DNA of 37,480 nucleotides from Flavobacteriales bacterium (GTDB lineage Bacteria; Bacteroidota; Bacteroidia; CAIKAF01): NCBI GenBank assembly GCA_022402535.1, contig JAKRSD010000004.1, positions 1 to 37,480 of the forward strand, read 5' to 3'. Shown piece by piece: positions 25,585 to 34,506 of this stretch (position 1 is its first letter; each line of letters starts with the position of its first letter). The notes under the pieces were generated by a model. It saw only the letters and a program-made list of their open reading frames with translations, ran no database searches and was not told where the DNA came from. The position numbers and the translations under genes were made by a program.

Positions 25585-27132
25585 ATGACAAAGCTAAAAG
25601 AATTATCCTCAATTATCGCCTCTCTAAACGAAGACGAGGTTAAAACACTGCAGAGATACCTGCATTGTTTTGACACCATTAATGATAATCATGAGCCCAA
25701 AAGCGAACGATTACTCAATTTATTGATCCATGACAACCAAATGGAATTGAAGCTTTTCGAGAAGAAATTCACGAAACAAGCATTTTCCATGTTGATCATG
25801 CGTCTTCATGAAAAAGTAATGGACACGCTCACCTTCGATATAAACATCAAACGAATTGATGTGTACAGCGATTTGACTGTAGCCCGTTTATCAGTAAGAA
25901 AAAAGATTAATTACGTTCAGGTTTTAATGGCCAAAAACCAAATTCTTGAAGCCATTAACCTACATACCAAAACATTACAGACGGCCAAGGAGTACGAGTT
26001 TTTTGATGAAGCGCTGACTATCATGTATGAGCTTCAAAATCTGTATGCGGTTTTATCTAAGAAAGTTGAGTTTGACGCTTTAGACAGTGAAATTGAAAAA
26101 TACGAGGATATCAGAACTCAGGTGAAAAGTGCTTTTCGTATTTACAACCGTATTACCATGGAAATGGGAATGGCGCCGGAAGACAGCAAATTGTTAGAAA
26201 ATTTAGAAAACACATTACCCAAACTACGTTCTTTTTATCAAAATTCAAATTCAGCGCAAGCCGGATGGTTCTATTACAGATTACTGATTGAATTCCACCA
26301 GGCAAAACAAAACTATGCGCAAGGTTATTCTGCCTGTCTTAAACTACTTAAACTCCAGCAGGAAAATCCATCAATCCGCAGTGAAGTGTATATGGGCATC
26401 ACCTACAAGCTGATGTCTAAATTCAGCATGTTCCTTTATCAGTTCGACGATGCATTGTTAGCCTCACTGAAATCTCAAAACCTGGACAAACGTCTGAAAA
26501 GAAATCAGGATTTAAGCAAAGAAACCGAGTTCTTTGCCAACTTCTTTAAAGGAGATTTTGCTGAAGCCCGTTTTATCATGCAAGATTTAGCAGAGCGCTA
26601 TGAGAATGACGAAAACAGCTTCAATTATTCCAAGTTTAATTATTATGCCGCTTGCTGTTCCCTGCTAGAAGGAAACACTCGTGAAGTGGCAAACCGGTTG
26701 AACGAAACAAAAGAGATTGAAAAAGATAAAGACGGCTGGAACATCGCTGTGCGCATATTATCAATCATCAATCAAATTGAGGGAGAAGATTTTGACCTGG
26801 CCGATTCCAGAATTGAAAGTATGCGTAAGCACATTGAACGCACTCTGAAAGAAAAAGAAATCCGTCCGCGTTTTGTAACCATCTTAAGAATCCTTAGAGA
26901 TTTAGTAAATTCTTCGTTTGACTTTGAACAAATTTGGCTTACCCGTCAAAGTTATTTTGAGCAACTTTCTTCAGAAACCGAAGAGTCTCAGCGTTGGAAA
27001 ATCCTTTCTCCTGAGCTTATCCGCTTTGAAGTTTGGTTTGAGTCTAAAGCAACCGGCATTTCTTACAACAAACTTCTCAATGCTAAATTTGAGGGAAAAA
27101 GATTGGAAACAGAATTGCTTAAAGCTGTATAA
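25585..27132 (+). CDS. Conserved helical (TPR-like) protein, function unknown
   Basis: A 515-residue soluble, almost entirely alpha-helical protein without signal peptide. Repeated 30-40-residue helix pairs (AINLHTKTLQTAKEYEFFDEAL, GWFYYRLLIEFHQAKQNYAQ and similar) resemble degenerate TPR arrays without the exact consensus. The N-terminal 60 residues (LSSIIASLNEDEVKTLQRYL) form a separate helical module. I do not recognise a named family. It is probably a scaffold or regulator; no catalytic motif is seen. A strong terminator follows and the gene is divergent from the 54-aa gene. Confidence 0.75.
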   Translation: MTKLKELSSIIASLNEDEVKTLQRYLHCFDTINDNHEPKSERLLNLLIHDNQMELKLFEKKFTKQAFSMLIMRLHEKVMDTLTFDINIKRIDVYSDLTVARLSVRKKINYVQVLMAKNQILEAINLHTKTLQTAKEYEFFDEALTIMYELQNLYAVLSKKVEFDALDSEIEKYEDIRTQVKSAFRIYNRITMEMGMAPEDSKLLENLENTLPKLRSFYQNSNSAQAGWFYYRLLIEFHQAKQNYAQGYSACLKLLKLQQENPSIRSEVYMGITYKLMSKFSMFLYQFDDALLASLKSQNLDKRLKRNQDLSKETEFFANFFKGDFAEARFIMQDLAERYENDENSFNYSKFNYYAACCSLLEGNTREVANRLNETKEIEKDKDGWNIAVRILSIINQIEGEDFDLADSRIESMRKHIERTLKEKEIRPRFVTILRILRDLVNSSFDFEQIWLTRQSYFEQLSSETEESQRWKILSPELIRFEVWFESKATGISYNKLLNAKFEGKRLETELLKAV

Positions 27133-27155
27133 CAATATACCACGATATGCATTTA

Positions 27156-27186
27156 AAACGACCGATAAATTCGGTCGTTTTTTTTA
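27156..27186 (+). terminator. Rho-independent terminator
   Basis: AACGACCGA pairs with TCGGTCGTT around a short loop, followed by eight T. It ends the 515-aa gene before mtaB. Confidence 0.85.
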
Positions 27187-27213
27187 TTAAACCGCTATTA
27201 TTTTCAAAACACG

Positions 27214-27221
27214 TACTTTTG
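27214..27221 (+). promoter_or_regulatory. mtaB -7 box TACTTTTG
   Basis: TACTTTTG matches TAnnTTTG and ends six bases before the ATG at 27228, again implying a near-leaderless transcript. Confidence 0.5.
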
Positions 27222-27227
27222 CCGTCA

Positions 27228-28559
27228 ATGAAAAAGGCCGCTTTTTATACGTTGGGTTGTAAACTCAATTTTTCAGAAACCTCTTCCATAGCCGCAAATT
27301 TGTTTGAAAACGGTTACCGGAAGGTTGCTTTTGAAGAAGGGGCAGATGTGTATGTCATAAATACCTGCTCAGTTACTGATCATGCAGACAGAAAGTGTAA
27401 AAAGATTGTACAGCAGGCCTTAAAACACAACGCCAATGCCTTTATAGCCATCATTGGCTGCTATGCACAATTAAAGCCTTATGAGATAGCCTCGATTCCC
27501 GGAGTGGACTTGGTGTTAGGCGCTGCCGAAAAATTCAATATTTCAAATTATATTTCCGATAACGGTAAACTGGAAAAGACCCTGGTGAAAGAGGGTAAAA
27601 TCAAAGAGGTAAACCAGTTTATTCCCGCTTTCTCATCAAACGACAGAACACGCACTTTTCTGAAAGTTCAGGATGGCTGCGATTACTTCTGTACGTTTTG
27701 TACAATTCCCTTAGCCAGAGGTCAAAGTAGAAATGCCTCCATTGCCGAAACCGTTGAACAAGCTCGAATGGCAGCTGAAAAGGGAACAAAAGAAATTGTG
27801 CTTACAGGGGTGAATATCGGCGATTTTGGCCAAGGTGGAAACGAATCCTTTTTAGACCTTATTAAAGAGCTGGATAAAATTGAGCCGGTAGAACGGTTCA
27901 GAATATCTTCCATCGAGCCCAATTTACTTAGCGATGATATCATAGAATTTGTGGCAAGCTCCCAAAAATTTGTCCCCCATTTTCATATTCCGCTTCAATC
28001 CGGGAACGATAGGCTGCTGGAACTCATGCGTCGAAAATACAAACGTGATTTATATACTCAGCGAGTAAAAAAAATAAAAGAGCTGATGCCACACTGCTCC
28101 ATTGGGGTGGATGTGATTACAGGCTTTCCGTCCGAGTCGGATGAAGATTTTTTGGATACCTATAACTATCTCAACGAATTGGATGTTTCGTACCTGCATG
28201 TTTTCACCTATTCGGAAAGAAAAAACACGGGGGCTCTAAAAATCAAAGGAAGAATTCCGGAAGGCATTCGAAAAGAAAGAACCAATCAACTCATCAGTTT
28301 ATCAGAAAAGAAGAGACGATATTTCTATGACCAGTTCGGCGGTACTAATCAAAAGGTACTGTTTGAAGCCGAAAACCACGGCGAATATATGTTTGGATTC
28401 ACCGAGAACTATATAAAAGTCCGAATTCCATATGACCCGCTCTTCGTAAATGAAATCAGGGAAGTCAAACTGAAAAACCAGACACCTGATGGAATAATGG
28501 ATGCCGTATTGACTTACCGAGAAGATGTTTCTGCTGCATTAGAATCAAAACTGGCTTAA
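27228..28559 (+). CDS. mtaB: tRNA t6A37 methylthiotransferase MtaB
   Basis: About 443 residues from the ATG at 27228 (MKKAAFYTLGCKLNFSE); the longer open frame upstream is rejected because it would run through the terminator and promoter. The UPF0004 domain has three cysteines (TLGCKLN, VINTCSVT, IGCYAQ) for the auxiliary [4Fe-4S] cluster. The radical SAM motif is CDYFCTFCTIPLARG. A TRAM-like domain closes the C-terminus. The product adds a methylthio group to N6-threonylcarbamoyladenosine 37 of tRNAs reading ANN codons. The GCKLN context places it in the MtaB rather than the MiaB or RimO branch. Confidence 0.92.
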   Translation: MKKAAFYTLGCKLNFSETSSIAANLFENGYRKVAFEEGADVYVINTCSVTDHADRKCKKIVQQALKHNANAFIAIIGCYAQLKPYEIASIPGVDLVLGAAEKFNISNYISDNGKLEKTLVKEGKIKEVNQFIPAFSSNDRTRTFLKVQDGCDYFCTFCTIPLARGQSRNASIAETVEQARMAAEKGTKEIVLTGVNIGDFGQGGNESFLDLIKELDKIEPVERFRISSIEPNLLSDDIIEFVASSQKFVPHFHIPLQSGNDRLLELMRRKYKRDLYTQRVKKIKELMPHCSIGVDVITGFPSESDEDFLDTYNYLNELDVSYLHVFTYSERKNTGALKIKGRIPEGIRKERTNQLISLSEKKRRYFYDQFGGTNQKVLFEAENHGEYMFGFTENYIKVRIPYDPLFVNEIREVKLKNQTPDGIMDAVLTYREDVSAALESKLA

Positions 28560-28633
28560 TTTCTTAGTGTTTTGATGACGCATAAATTTCAGGCTTAAAC
28601 CACAATTAACTTTACATTCGCAAAAAAAATACT

Positions 28634-29779
28634 ATGTTTCCCACTCTAGGTCACTTACTCTCCTATCTTTTTGGTATTGATATAACACTCGGGTTTCCCA
28701 CATTCGGACTTATGGTTGCTTTAGCTTTTATTGCGGCAGCTTATGTGCTGGGTAAAGAAATGAAACGTAAAGAAACGATTGGTTTATTTAAATCCTTTAC
28801 CGAAACCGCAAAAGAAGGAGAACAACCTACAATACTTGATTTTATCAGTAATGGTATTTTTGGTTTTGTCTTAGGATTTAAAATTCCATTCATCTTACAA
28901 AACAGCGATGCCTTTTTGCGCATGCCTTCAGACGTGCTGGTGTCTACCGATGGAAATTTAATCGGTGGTGTAATCGGATTTATACTGATGGGGGGATGGT
29001 TTTATTATCAAAAAAAGAAAAAAGCACTGGCCCAGCCACTGGTAAAACAAGTTGAAGTGCATCCATATGAACTGGTACCCACCATTACCATAATTGCGGC
29101 GGTTTCAGGGATAGTTGGAGCAAAAATCTTTCACAACCTTGAGTATTTTGATGATTTTTTGGCAGATCCGATTGGCTCATTAACCTCATTTTCAGGACTA
29201 ACGTTCTATGGCGGGTTAATTTGTGGTGCCGGCGCCGTAATCTGGTTTGCCAAACGAAAAGGCATGAATCCATTGGTCATTGCAGACTCTGCCGCACCCG
29301 GATTAATACTGGCATACGCTATCGGCAGAATTGGCTGCCAGCTTTCGGGCGATGGGGACTGGGGGATTGAAAATCTGGCTCCCAAACCGGGTTGGTTAAG
29401 TTGGGCTCCTGACTGGGTTTGGTCATTTAATTTCCCGAATAATGTTTCGGGAGAAGGAGTTCCCATTCCTGGCTGTGTAGGTGATTACTGTGCCGTTTTG
29501 CCTAATCCGGTATATCCCACCGCTTTTTATGAAACCCTTATGGGAATTACCATCTTTGGTATTTTATGGTTCTTTCGCAAGCGCTTAGACAAACCCGGCC
29601 TGATGTTCTCCATATACCTTATATTTAATGGAATTGAACGGTTTATGATTGAACAAATCCGGGTAAATGTGGAGGTTTGGAGCGGGTTTACCCAAGCAGA
29701 AATTATAGCCGTTGTATTATTAATACTTGGAGTAACAGGAGTGATTTTTTTCGGAAAGAAAAAAGTTACAGCCGGTTAG
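28634..29779 (+). CDS. lgt: Prolipoprotein diacylglyceryl transferase (Lgt-like, divergent)
   Basis: A 381-residue polytopic membrane protein with about seven helices. LTFYGGLICGAG, AYAIGRIGCQLSGDGDWGI and MFSIYLIFNGIERFMIEQIRVN are the Lgt landmarks. Lgt moves diacylglycerol from phosphatidylglycerol to the lipobox cysteine of prelipoproteins. Compared with E. coli Lgt, the His of the HGG loop is Tyr here and the Asn of GRIGN is Cys, and the protein is about 90 residues longer, with an insert (about 50-140). It may be the long Bacteroidota paralogue rather than the main Lgt. Its stop overlaps the stop of the next, convergent gene by three bases. Confidence 0.82.
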   Translation: MFPTLGHLLSYLFGIDITLGFPTFGLMVALAFIAAAYVLGKEMKRKETIGLFKSFTETAKEGEQPTILDFISNGIFGFVLGFKIPFILQNSDAFLRMPSDVLVSTDGNLIGGVIGFILMGGWFYYQKKKKALAQPLVKQVEVHPYELVPTITIIAAVSGIVGAKIFHNLEYFDDFLADPIGSLTSFSGLTFYGGLICGAGAVIWFAKRKGMNPLVIADSAAPGLILAYAIGRIGCQLSGDGDWGIENLAPKPGWLSWAPDWVWSFNFPNNVSGEGVPIPGCVGDYCAVLPNPVYPTAFYETLMGITIFGILWFFRKRLDKPGLMFSIYLIFNGIERFMIEQIRVNVEVWSGFTQAEIIAVVLLILGVTGVIFFGKKKVTAG

Positions 29780-30183
29780 TTTAAAGGGAGTTCCTCTTTG
29801 AAGTAAAAGAAGAACAAACCGGCTAACCATTCCTTTTTTACACCTCTGCCATTGGCTACTAATGTTTCGCCATTGTATACATCACCGTTGTTTTCCACTT
29901 TACCGATTTTTTTTCCGGCTTTCACAACCGAACCGTCAAATTCAATTTTCCCGGATTTAGCGCCTCCAATCCAAAACTCCCCATTGGGTTTCAACACGCC
30001 AATCTGCTCCCCTTTTTTATACACATCGCCGTTACGTTCATAAATTCCCACCACTTTCCCACCGATAAGAATGTCTCCCGTAGATTTTATTTCGGCAGCC
30101 TGACGGCCCTTTATGGTAATATTTTGCGCAGACATCTGAAGGGCCATAAAAGCAAAAGCGAACAACAAGCTAAGTTTTTTCAT
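29776..30183 (-). CDS. Secreted repeat protein with NGDVY/IG strand repeats
   Basis: A 135-residue protein with a clear signal peptide (MKKLSLLFAFAFMALQMSAQ). The mature region is made of short beta-strand repeats of about 18-22 residues: GDILIGGKVVGIYERNGDVY, KKGEQIGVLKPNGEFWIG, KSGKIEFDGSVVKAGKKIG and KVENNGDVYNGE. This suggests a small beta-solenoid or propeller-like fold. The mature protein ends with a Phe-rich LFFFYF stretch. No enzyme motif is present and the family is not named. It converges on the lgt-like gene with overlapping stop codons. Confidence 0.7.
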   Translation of the reverse strand: MKKLSLLFAFAFMALQMSAQNITIKGRQAAEIKSTGDILIGGKVVGIYERNGDVYKKGEQIGVLKPNGEFWIGGAKSGKIEFDGSVVKAGKKIGKVENNGDVYNGETLVANGRGVKKEWLAGLFFFYFKEELPLN

Positions 30184-30287
30184 AAATATTCAAGTATTAA
30201 CCCTCCAAAAGTAGCGGCTTATCTAAAAAATAAACGCTGAAGTGCCGTTAAATTATTAAACTTGCGGTGTTAAGAAACCACACAGAC

Positions 30288-31862
30288 ATGACATTTATTC
30301 TAGTTACCATTTTATTGCTTATTCCTTTTCATGTAGGGCTTTGGAAATTGTTTGAAAAAGCCGGACGCAAAGGCTGGGAAAGCATTATTCCTATTTACGA
30401 TCTTTACATCATTCAAAAAATTACGGGCAAGCCCGCCTATTGGGTAATTGCCGCTTTATTTCCGGGCATAAATCTTATCGTATTGTATGCCATGGTAATG
30501 AATTTATACAATTCCTTCGGAAAACGTTCACTTCAGGACCGTACCCTCGGGGTTTTGGCCTTTTTCTATTTTACCCCGAAATGGGGATTTGACAAAAGCG
30601 TAACTTTTACTTCGCCAGAACATTTACCCGTTCGAAAAAAATCGCAACTCCGCGATTGGGCTGAGGCGGCCGTATTTGCAATCGTGGCGGCAACCATCAT
30701 CAAAACCTACACGTTCGAAGCGTACAAAATTCCCACTTCATCCATGGAAGAAAGCCTGCTCGTGGGCGATTTTTTATTCGTAAGTAAATTGAATTATGGT
30801 CCCAGATTACCCATGAATCCGCTTACGGTTCCTTTTACACACAACAAATTCAGCGATATTCCTATTCCCGGACTTCCCTCGAAAAAATCGTATTTAGATT
30901 GGCTGACCATACCTTATACCCGGATTCCCGGATGGCAAAAAATCAAAAATGACGATATCGTCGTATTCAATTTCCCAGAGGGCGATACCGTAATCGTAGA
31001 TCCCCGACTGGAAAGCATGAGTTACTATAACGAAGCCAGAGGCCGTGCGGAAAGGTTGAGGCAAAATGACCCAAATCCCAATAAGCCGAGTTCTATAGAC
31101 CCATATCTGCCTGAGGCATATGCTTCAATAAAAAAGCAGTTTGATTTACGATTTCATCCGCCTGATAAGAGAGAAAATTATATCAAACGATGTGTGGCCA
31201 TCGGAGGAGATATTCTTGAAATTAAAGACAGCCAGGTCTTTATCAATGGTGTACCTCAGAAAAATATTGAAAAAATGCAGCACATGTACCTCGTTGAGGC
31301 CAGTGTTGACCCCAACAACAAAAAACTGCGGGAAATGGGCGTAACCCGAGAGGATATGCAGGGTGAAATAGCTCATGGTATAAAGCTTATTGTATTGAAT
31401 CAGCAGCAGGCCGATGAAATTGCCAAAATGCCTGGAATAATCCGGGTTACCAAGTATATTCATCAAATTGACAGCACCCGTTACAATCCGGTAATTTTCC
31501 CCCACTCCGAAAACTACAACTGGAGTCTGGACAATTACGGTCCCCTGGAAATTCCTAAAAAAGGGGCTACAGTTGCACTTACCGTAGAAAATTTACCTAT
31601 TTATAAAAGAGTAATTACCACCTATGAAGGGCATATGCTGGAAGTGAAAGGGAACAAAATCTTCATTGATGGAACTGAAACAGGCAGTTACACTTTTTCG
31701 CAGAATTACTATTTTATGATGGGGGATAACCGCCACATGTCACTGGATTCCAGATACTGGGGTTTTGTTCCCGAAGACCATGTGGTGGGCAAAGCTTCCA
31801 TGATATGGATGAGCAGCGGCGAAGAAGGTGTTCGCTGGAAAAGAATTTTCAAGCTTATCTGA
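30288..31862 (+). CDS. lepB: Signal peptidase I with N-terminal membrane domain
   Basis: About 524 residues from the ATG at 30288; a GTG at 30267 is the other option. Residues 1-100 form a separate membrane module (DUF5684-like, GRKGWESIIPIYDLYII...), not present in E. coli LepB. The S26 core follows a membrane helix (AAVFAIVAATIIKTYTF). The nucleophile is the Ser before Met in IPTSSMEESL (about Ser152). The general-base Lys lies in KRCVAIGGD, and GDNRHMSLDSRYWGFVP is box E. A long insert (about 240-300 and 330-430) separates the core motifs. It cleaves Sec signal peptides at the outer face of the inner membrane. Its stop overlaps the WbqC start (TGATG), so the pair is translationally coupled. 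Confidence 0.92.
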   Translation: MTFILVTILLLIPFHVGLWKLFEKAGRKGWESIIPIYDLYIIQKITGKPAYWVIAALFPGINLIVLYAMVMNLYNSFGKRSLQDRTLGVLAFFYFTPKWGFDKSVTFTSPEHLPVRKKSQLRDWAEAAVFAIVAATIIKTYTFEAYKIPTSSMEESLLVGDFLFVSKLNYGPRLPMNPLTVPFTHNKFSDIPIPGLPSKKSYLDWLTIPYTRIPGWQKIKNDDIVVFNFPEGDTVIVDPRLESMSYYNEARGRAERLRQNDPNPNKPSSIDPYLPEAYASIKKQFDLRFHPPDKRENYIKRCVAIGGDILEIKDSQVFINGVPQKNIEKMQHMYLVEASVDPNNKKLREMGVTREDMQGEIAHGIKLIVLNQQQADEIAKMPGIIRVTKYIHQIDSTRYNPVIFPHSENYNWSLDNYGPLEIPKKGATVALTVENLPIYKRVITTYEGHMLEVKGNKIFIDGTETGSYTFSQNYYFMMGDNRHMSLDSRYWGFVPEDHVVGKASMIWMSSGEEGVRWKRIFKLI

Positions 31863-32482
31863 TGACCATTTTCCCTTCGGTGTATATGGGCTCCGTGGGC
31901 TACTGGGGGCAGATGCTTGAAGCCGAAAGACCCGTAATTGACGAAGGCGAATACTTCATCAAACAAACCTATCGTAACCGCACTGAAATCGCTGCAGAAA
32001 GCGGAATAAGTCCACTTATCATACCCTTAGAAAAAGGGAAAAATGCCAAAATTCCCATGCACGAAGTGCGTATTTCCTATGCTGAAAACTGGCAGGCACT
32101 GCATTATAAAACCATCTGTTCGGCATACGGCAGTTCGGCATATTTTGAACATTATGAACCCACGCTAAAGCCACTTTTTTCAGAAAAAATTCCCTTTTTA
32201 ACCGAATGGAATACACTGTGGAGAAACTTTTTTTATGATGAATTTGTAATTGATAAAAGTAAAATCGAAACCGTTCGGGAGTACGTAGAGAATGCGGAAG
32301 AATATACCGATTTTAGAAAGTTTCAACATCCAAAATTTAGGACCTACACCACACACGACCCATACTATCATGTATTTTTTGATAAATACCCTAAACCTTC
32401 TAACCTTTCCTTGTTGGATTTACTCATGAACGAAGGACCTTCCGGAAAATTCATTTTGAAACGCGTCAAAACCACTTTTTAA
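31862..32482 (+). CDS. WbqC-family protein
   Basis: A 206-residue protein from the ATG at 31862, which shares the A of the lepB TGA; an upstream in-frame start at 31805 inside lepB is less likely. WbqC landmarks are FPSVYMGSVGYW near the start, then FIKQTYRNRTEI, PLIIPLEKG, WQALHYKTICSAYGSSAYFEHYEP and LSLLDLLMNEGP. Members of the family occur with polysaccharide clusters and in lepB operons of Bacteroidota; their biochemical role is unsettled. The 3' end overlaps the convergent corA gene by 17 bases. Confidence 0.88.
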   Translation: MTIFPSVYMGSVGYWGQMLEAERPVIDEGEYFIKQTYRNRTEIAAESGISPLIIPLEKGKNAKIPMHEVRISYAENWQALHYKTICSAYGSSAYFEHYEPTLKPLFSEKIPFLTEWNTLWRNFFYDEFVIDKSKIETVREYVENAEEYTDFRKFQHPKFRTYTTHDPYYHVFFDKYPKPSNLSLLDLLMNEGPSGKFILKRVKTTF

Positions 32483-33581
32483 AACGGAAGTAAACCAACA
32501 TTCCGATAAAGAGCAGCATCATAAATGCCATCAAAATCCAAAATCCCAGAGGGTTATCCGACCCCGGAAGAATATGGAAATTCATGCCGTAAATACCTGT
32601 AATAAAAGTGAGCGGAAGAAAAATGGTGGCTATTACCGTAAGTGCTTTGTTTACATTGCCCATTTTGGTATTCAATGCCGACAAATAAATCTCCATTAGC
32701 CCTGTGGAAAGTTCCCTGGACATTTCAATCGCTTCATTGGCTTGTATCACGTGCTCCTGTAATTCCCTCAGGTATTTTTTAGTGGAGCTGTCAAAGGAGC
32801 GTGTTTCGCTTTTCAGCATCGTATTTAACGCTTCTTTTAAAGGATTCGAGGCTTTCCTGAGTATAATGTTATCTTTCCTGAGTTGTCTGATATCAGAAAT
32901 TACAGAATGTTCCGGATTATCCAATATCTCATCTTCCAGGTTTTGAACCTGTTCATCATACGCATCCAACACCACAAAATAATTATCTACGGCCACATCC
33001 ATCAAAGCATACATCAGATAATCTGCTTTTCGGCTTCGAATTCTTCCAGACGCTTTTCTGAGTCTTTCCCTCACTTTATCAAACACATCACCATACTCCA
33101 TCTGAAAGGAAATCAGCAGATTGCCCGAAAGAATAAAACTTACCTGTTCATGAAAAATAACGCCCGTTTCTTTATCGGTGTACAGCATTTTCATGACCGT
33201 AAAACTATAATGCTCATATTCTTCAAACTTGGGACGGGTTTCATGGTCCAAAATATCTTCCAGTACGAGCTTATCAATATTGAGCATTTCGCCCAGTTTT
33301 TCAATTTGGCTGACTTCTTTAAAGCCTTCTATATTAACCCAGGTAACGGTTTTCGGATTGCGATTTTCGATAGCAGATAAAATATCATCCACCTGCAACT
33401 CTTCATAAATATGATCTGCATAATTTACTAATGAAACCCGCGTATAGCTTGGTTCTTTATCGCAAAGGTTCACTATGCTTCCCGGTGGTAAACCAAAACG
33501 CCTTTGCGCCAGTGAAGTCCTCACGGGGATTTCGGATGGCAAAAGTGCCCGCTTTATTTTCTTTCTGAATTTTCTGAGCAA
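32466..33581 (-). CDS. corA: Magnesium/cobalt transporter CorA
   Basis: A 371-residue pentameric inner-membrane channel for Mg2+ (also Co2+ and Ni2+). The long N-terminal cytoplasmic domain includes WVNIEGF and LEDILDHETRPKFEEYEHY, then coiled-coil willow helices (ILDNPEHSVISDIRQLRKDNIILRKA). Two C-terminal helices are joined by the selectivity motif YGMNF, followed by the second helix and a basic end (FRFKKWF). The length is normal for the family. It converges on the WbqC gene and is divergent from the SH3 gene with only 30 bases between them. Confidence 0.95.
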   Translation of the reverse strand: MLRKFRKKIKRALLPSEIPVRTSLAQRRFGLPPGSIVNLCDKEPSYTRVSLVNYADHIYEELQVDDILSAIENRNPKTVTWVNIEGFKEVSQIEKLGEMLNIDKLVLEDILDHETRPKFEEYEHYSFTVMKMLYTDKETGVIFHEQVSFILSGNLLISFQMEYGDVFDKVRERLRKASGRIRSRKADYLMYALMDVAVDNYFVVLDAYDEQVQNLEDEILDNPEHSVISDIRQLRKDNIILRKASNPLKEALNTMLKSETRSFDSSTKKYLRELQEHVIQANEAIEMSRELSTGLMEIYLSALNTKMGNVNKALTVIATIFLPLTFITGIYGMNFHILPGSDNPLGFWILMAFMMLLFIGMLVYFRFKKWF

Positions 33582-33611
33582 AACCTATATTTTCGCTAAA
33601 AATAAATCAAA

Positions 33612-34343
33612 ATGCGTAACCCTTTTCTTGTTCTTGTTTTTCTTTTTTCATCTTTTGTTTCCCTTTCGGGGCAACAAGTATTTTATAGTGCGGCTAAAGC
33701 GGGACTTAACCTGCGCGAAAAACCGGATGCTGCGTCTTCTATAATAACCAAAATTCCTTATGGCCAAAAAGTAGATTTGCTCAATGAAGGGTATCATGGA
33801 ACGCTTAAAACAGAAGGCATGGAAGCCAACTGGAGATACATTAATTTTCAAGGAAAAAAGGGCTATGTGGCCGACGCCTATATACTGTCTATTCCCCCTC
33901 CTTCCCTATCTGACGGAGATGTAGAAAACTACCTGAAATCCTTTACCCGTGAAAAATGCCGGTGGGAAAAAGAAATTAATCCCAATGGGGAAGAAAATTA
34001 TAGAAGGCTTGAAAAAGTTATGTATGAAAACGGAATTATGGTTAATACACAATTTTATTACGAGTCCTTTAATGAAAGCATCATCCTGAATGAATTCACT
34101 TTTTATCAGGCCTTTGTTTTAGTAAGGCTTCTGTATGCAGAAAGCGGATATATGAAAATTGAAGGGGCGTTTCCGGCAAAATCATTTAAACCCCAAACTC
34201 AAAACGAAATAGAAATAAATATCAGGTATGAATACAACAGGCCCACTTATATAAGTTTCAGTCAGTGCGATGCGGGATGTTATACAGTTGAAATCGAGGA
34301 AAACTGGGGAGAAGTGATCATAACTGTTTCGGGAGGAGTGTAG
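33612..34343 (+). CDS. Secreted SH3-domain protein
   Basis: A 243-residue protein with a signal peptide (MRNPFLVLVFLFSSFVSLSG). A bacterial SH3 domain follows (about 25-92): GLNLREKPDAASSIITKIPYGQKVDLL, then NWRYINFQGKKGYVADAYI, typical of cell-wall or envelope-associated proteins. The C-terminal 150 residues are unrecognised, with one Cys pair (KCRW, SQCDAGCY). It is divergent from corA and followed by a terminator. Role unknown. Confidence 0.78.
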   Translation: MRNPFLVLVFLFSSFVSLSGQQVFYSAAKAGLNLREKPDAASSIITKIPYGQKVDLLNEGYHGTLKTEGMEANWRYINFQGKKGYVADAYILSIPPPSLSDGDVENYLKSFTREKCRWEKEINPNGEENYRRLEKVMYENGIMVNTQFYYESFNESIILNEFTFYQAFVLVRLLYAESGYMKIEGAFPAKSFKPQTQNEIEINIRYEYNRPTYISFSQCDAGCYTVEIEENWGEVIITVSGGV

Positions 34344-34354
34344 TTCAATAAAAC

Positions 34355-34386
34355 AAAAAAGGTTCCCGAATAACAGGAACCTTTTA
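34355..34386 (+). terminator. Rho-independent terminator
   Basis: AAAGGTTCC and GGAACCTTT form a stem around CGAATAACA and are flanked by A and T runs. It follows the SH3 gene and may also serve the minus-strand tRNA-Leu transcript. Confidence 0.75.
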
Positions 34387-34391
34387 TTGAG

Positions 34392-34473
34392 TGCGGAAGA
34401 GGGGACTTGAACCCCTACACCTTGCGGCACACGCCCCTGAAACGTGCGTGTCTACCAATTTCACCACTTCCGC
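34392..34473 (-). tRNA. tRNA-Leu (anticodon CAG)
   Basis: Read on the minus strand, GCGGAAG pairs with CTTCCGC in the acceptor stem and the discriminator is A. The D arm has GAAATTGGTAGAC, the anticodon loop is TTCAGGG (CAG, Leu), there is a long variable arm (class II) and the T loop is GTTCAAGTC. CCA is not encoded. Confidence 0.95.
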
Positions 34474-34506
34474 AATTGAGGTTACAAAAGTAATCAAATT
34501 GAATAA

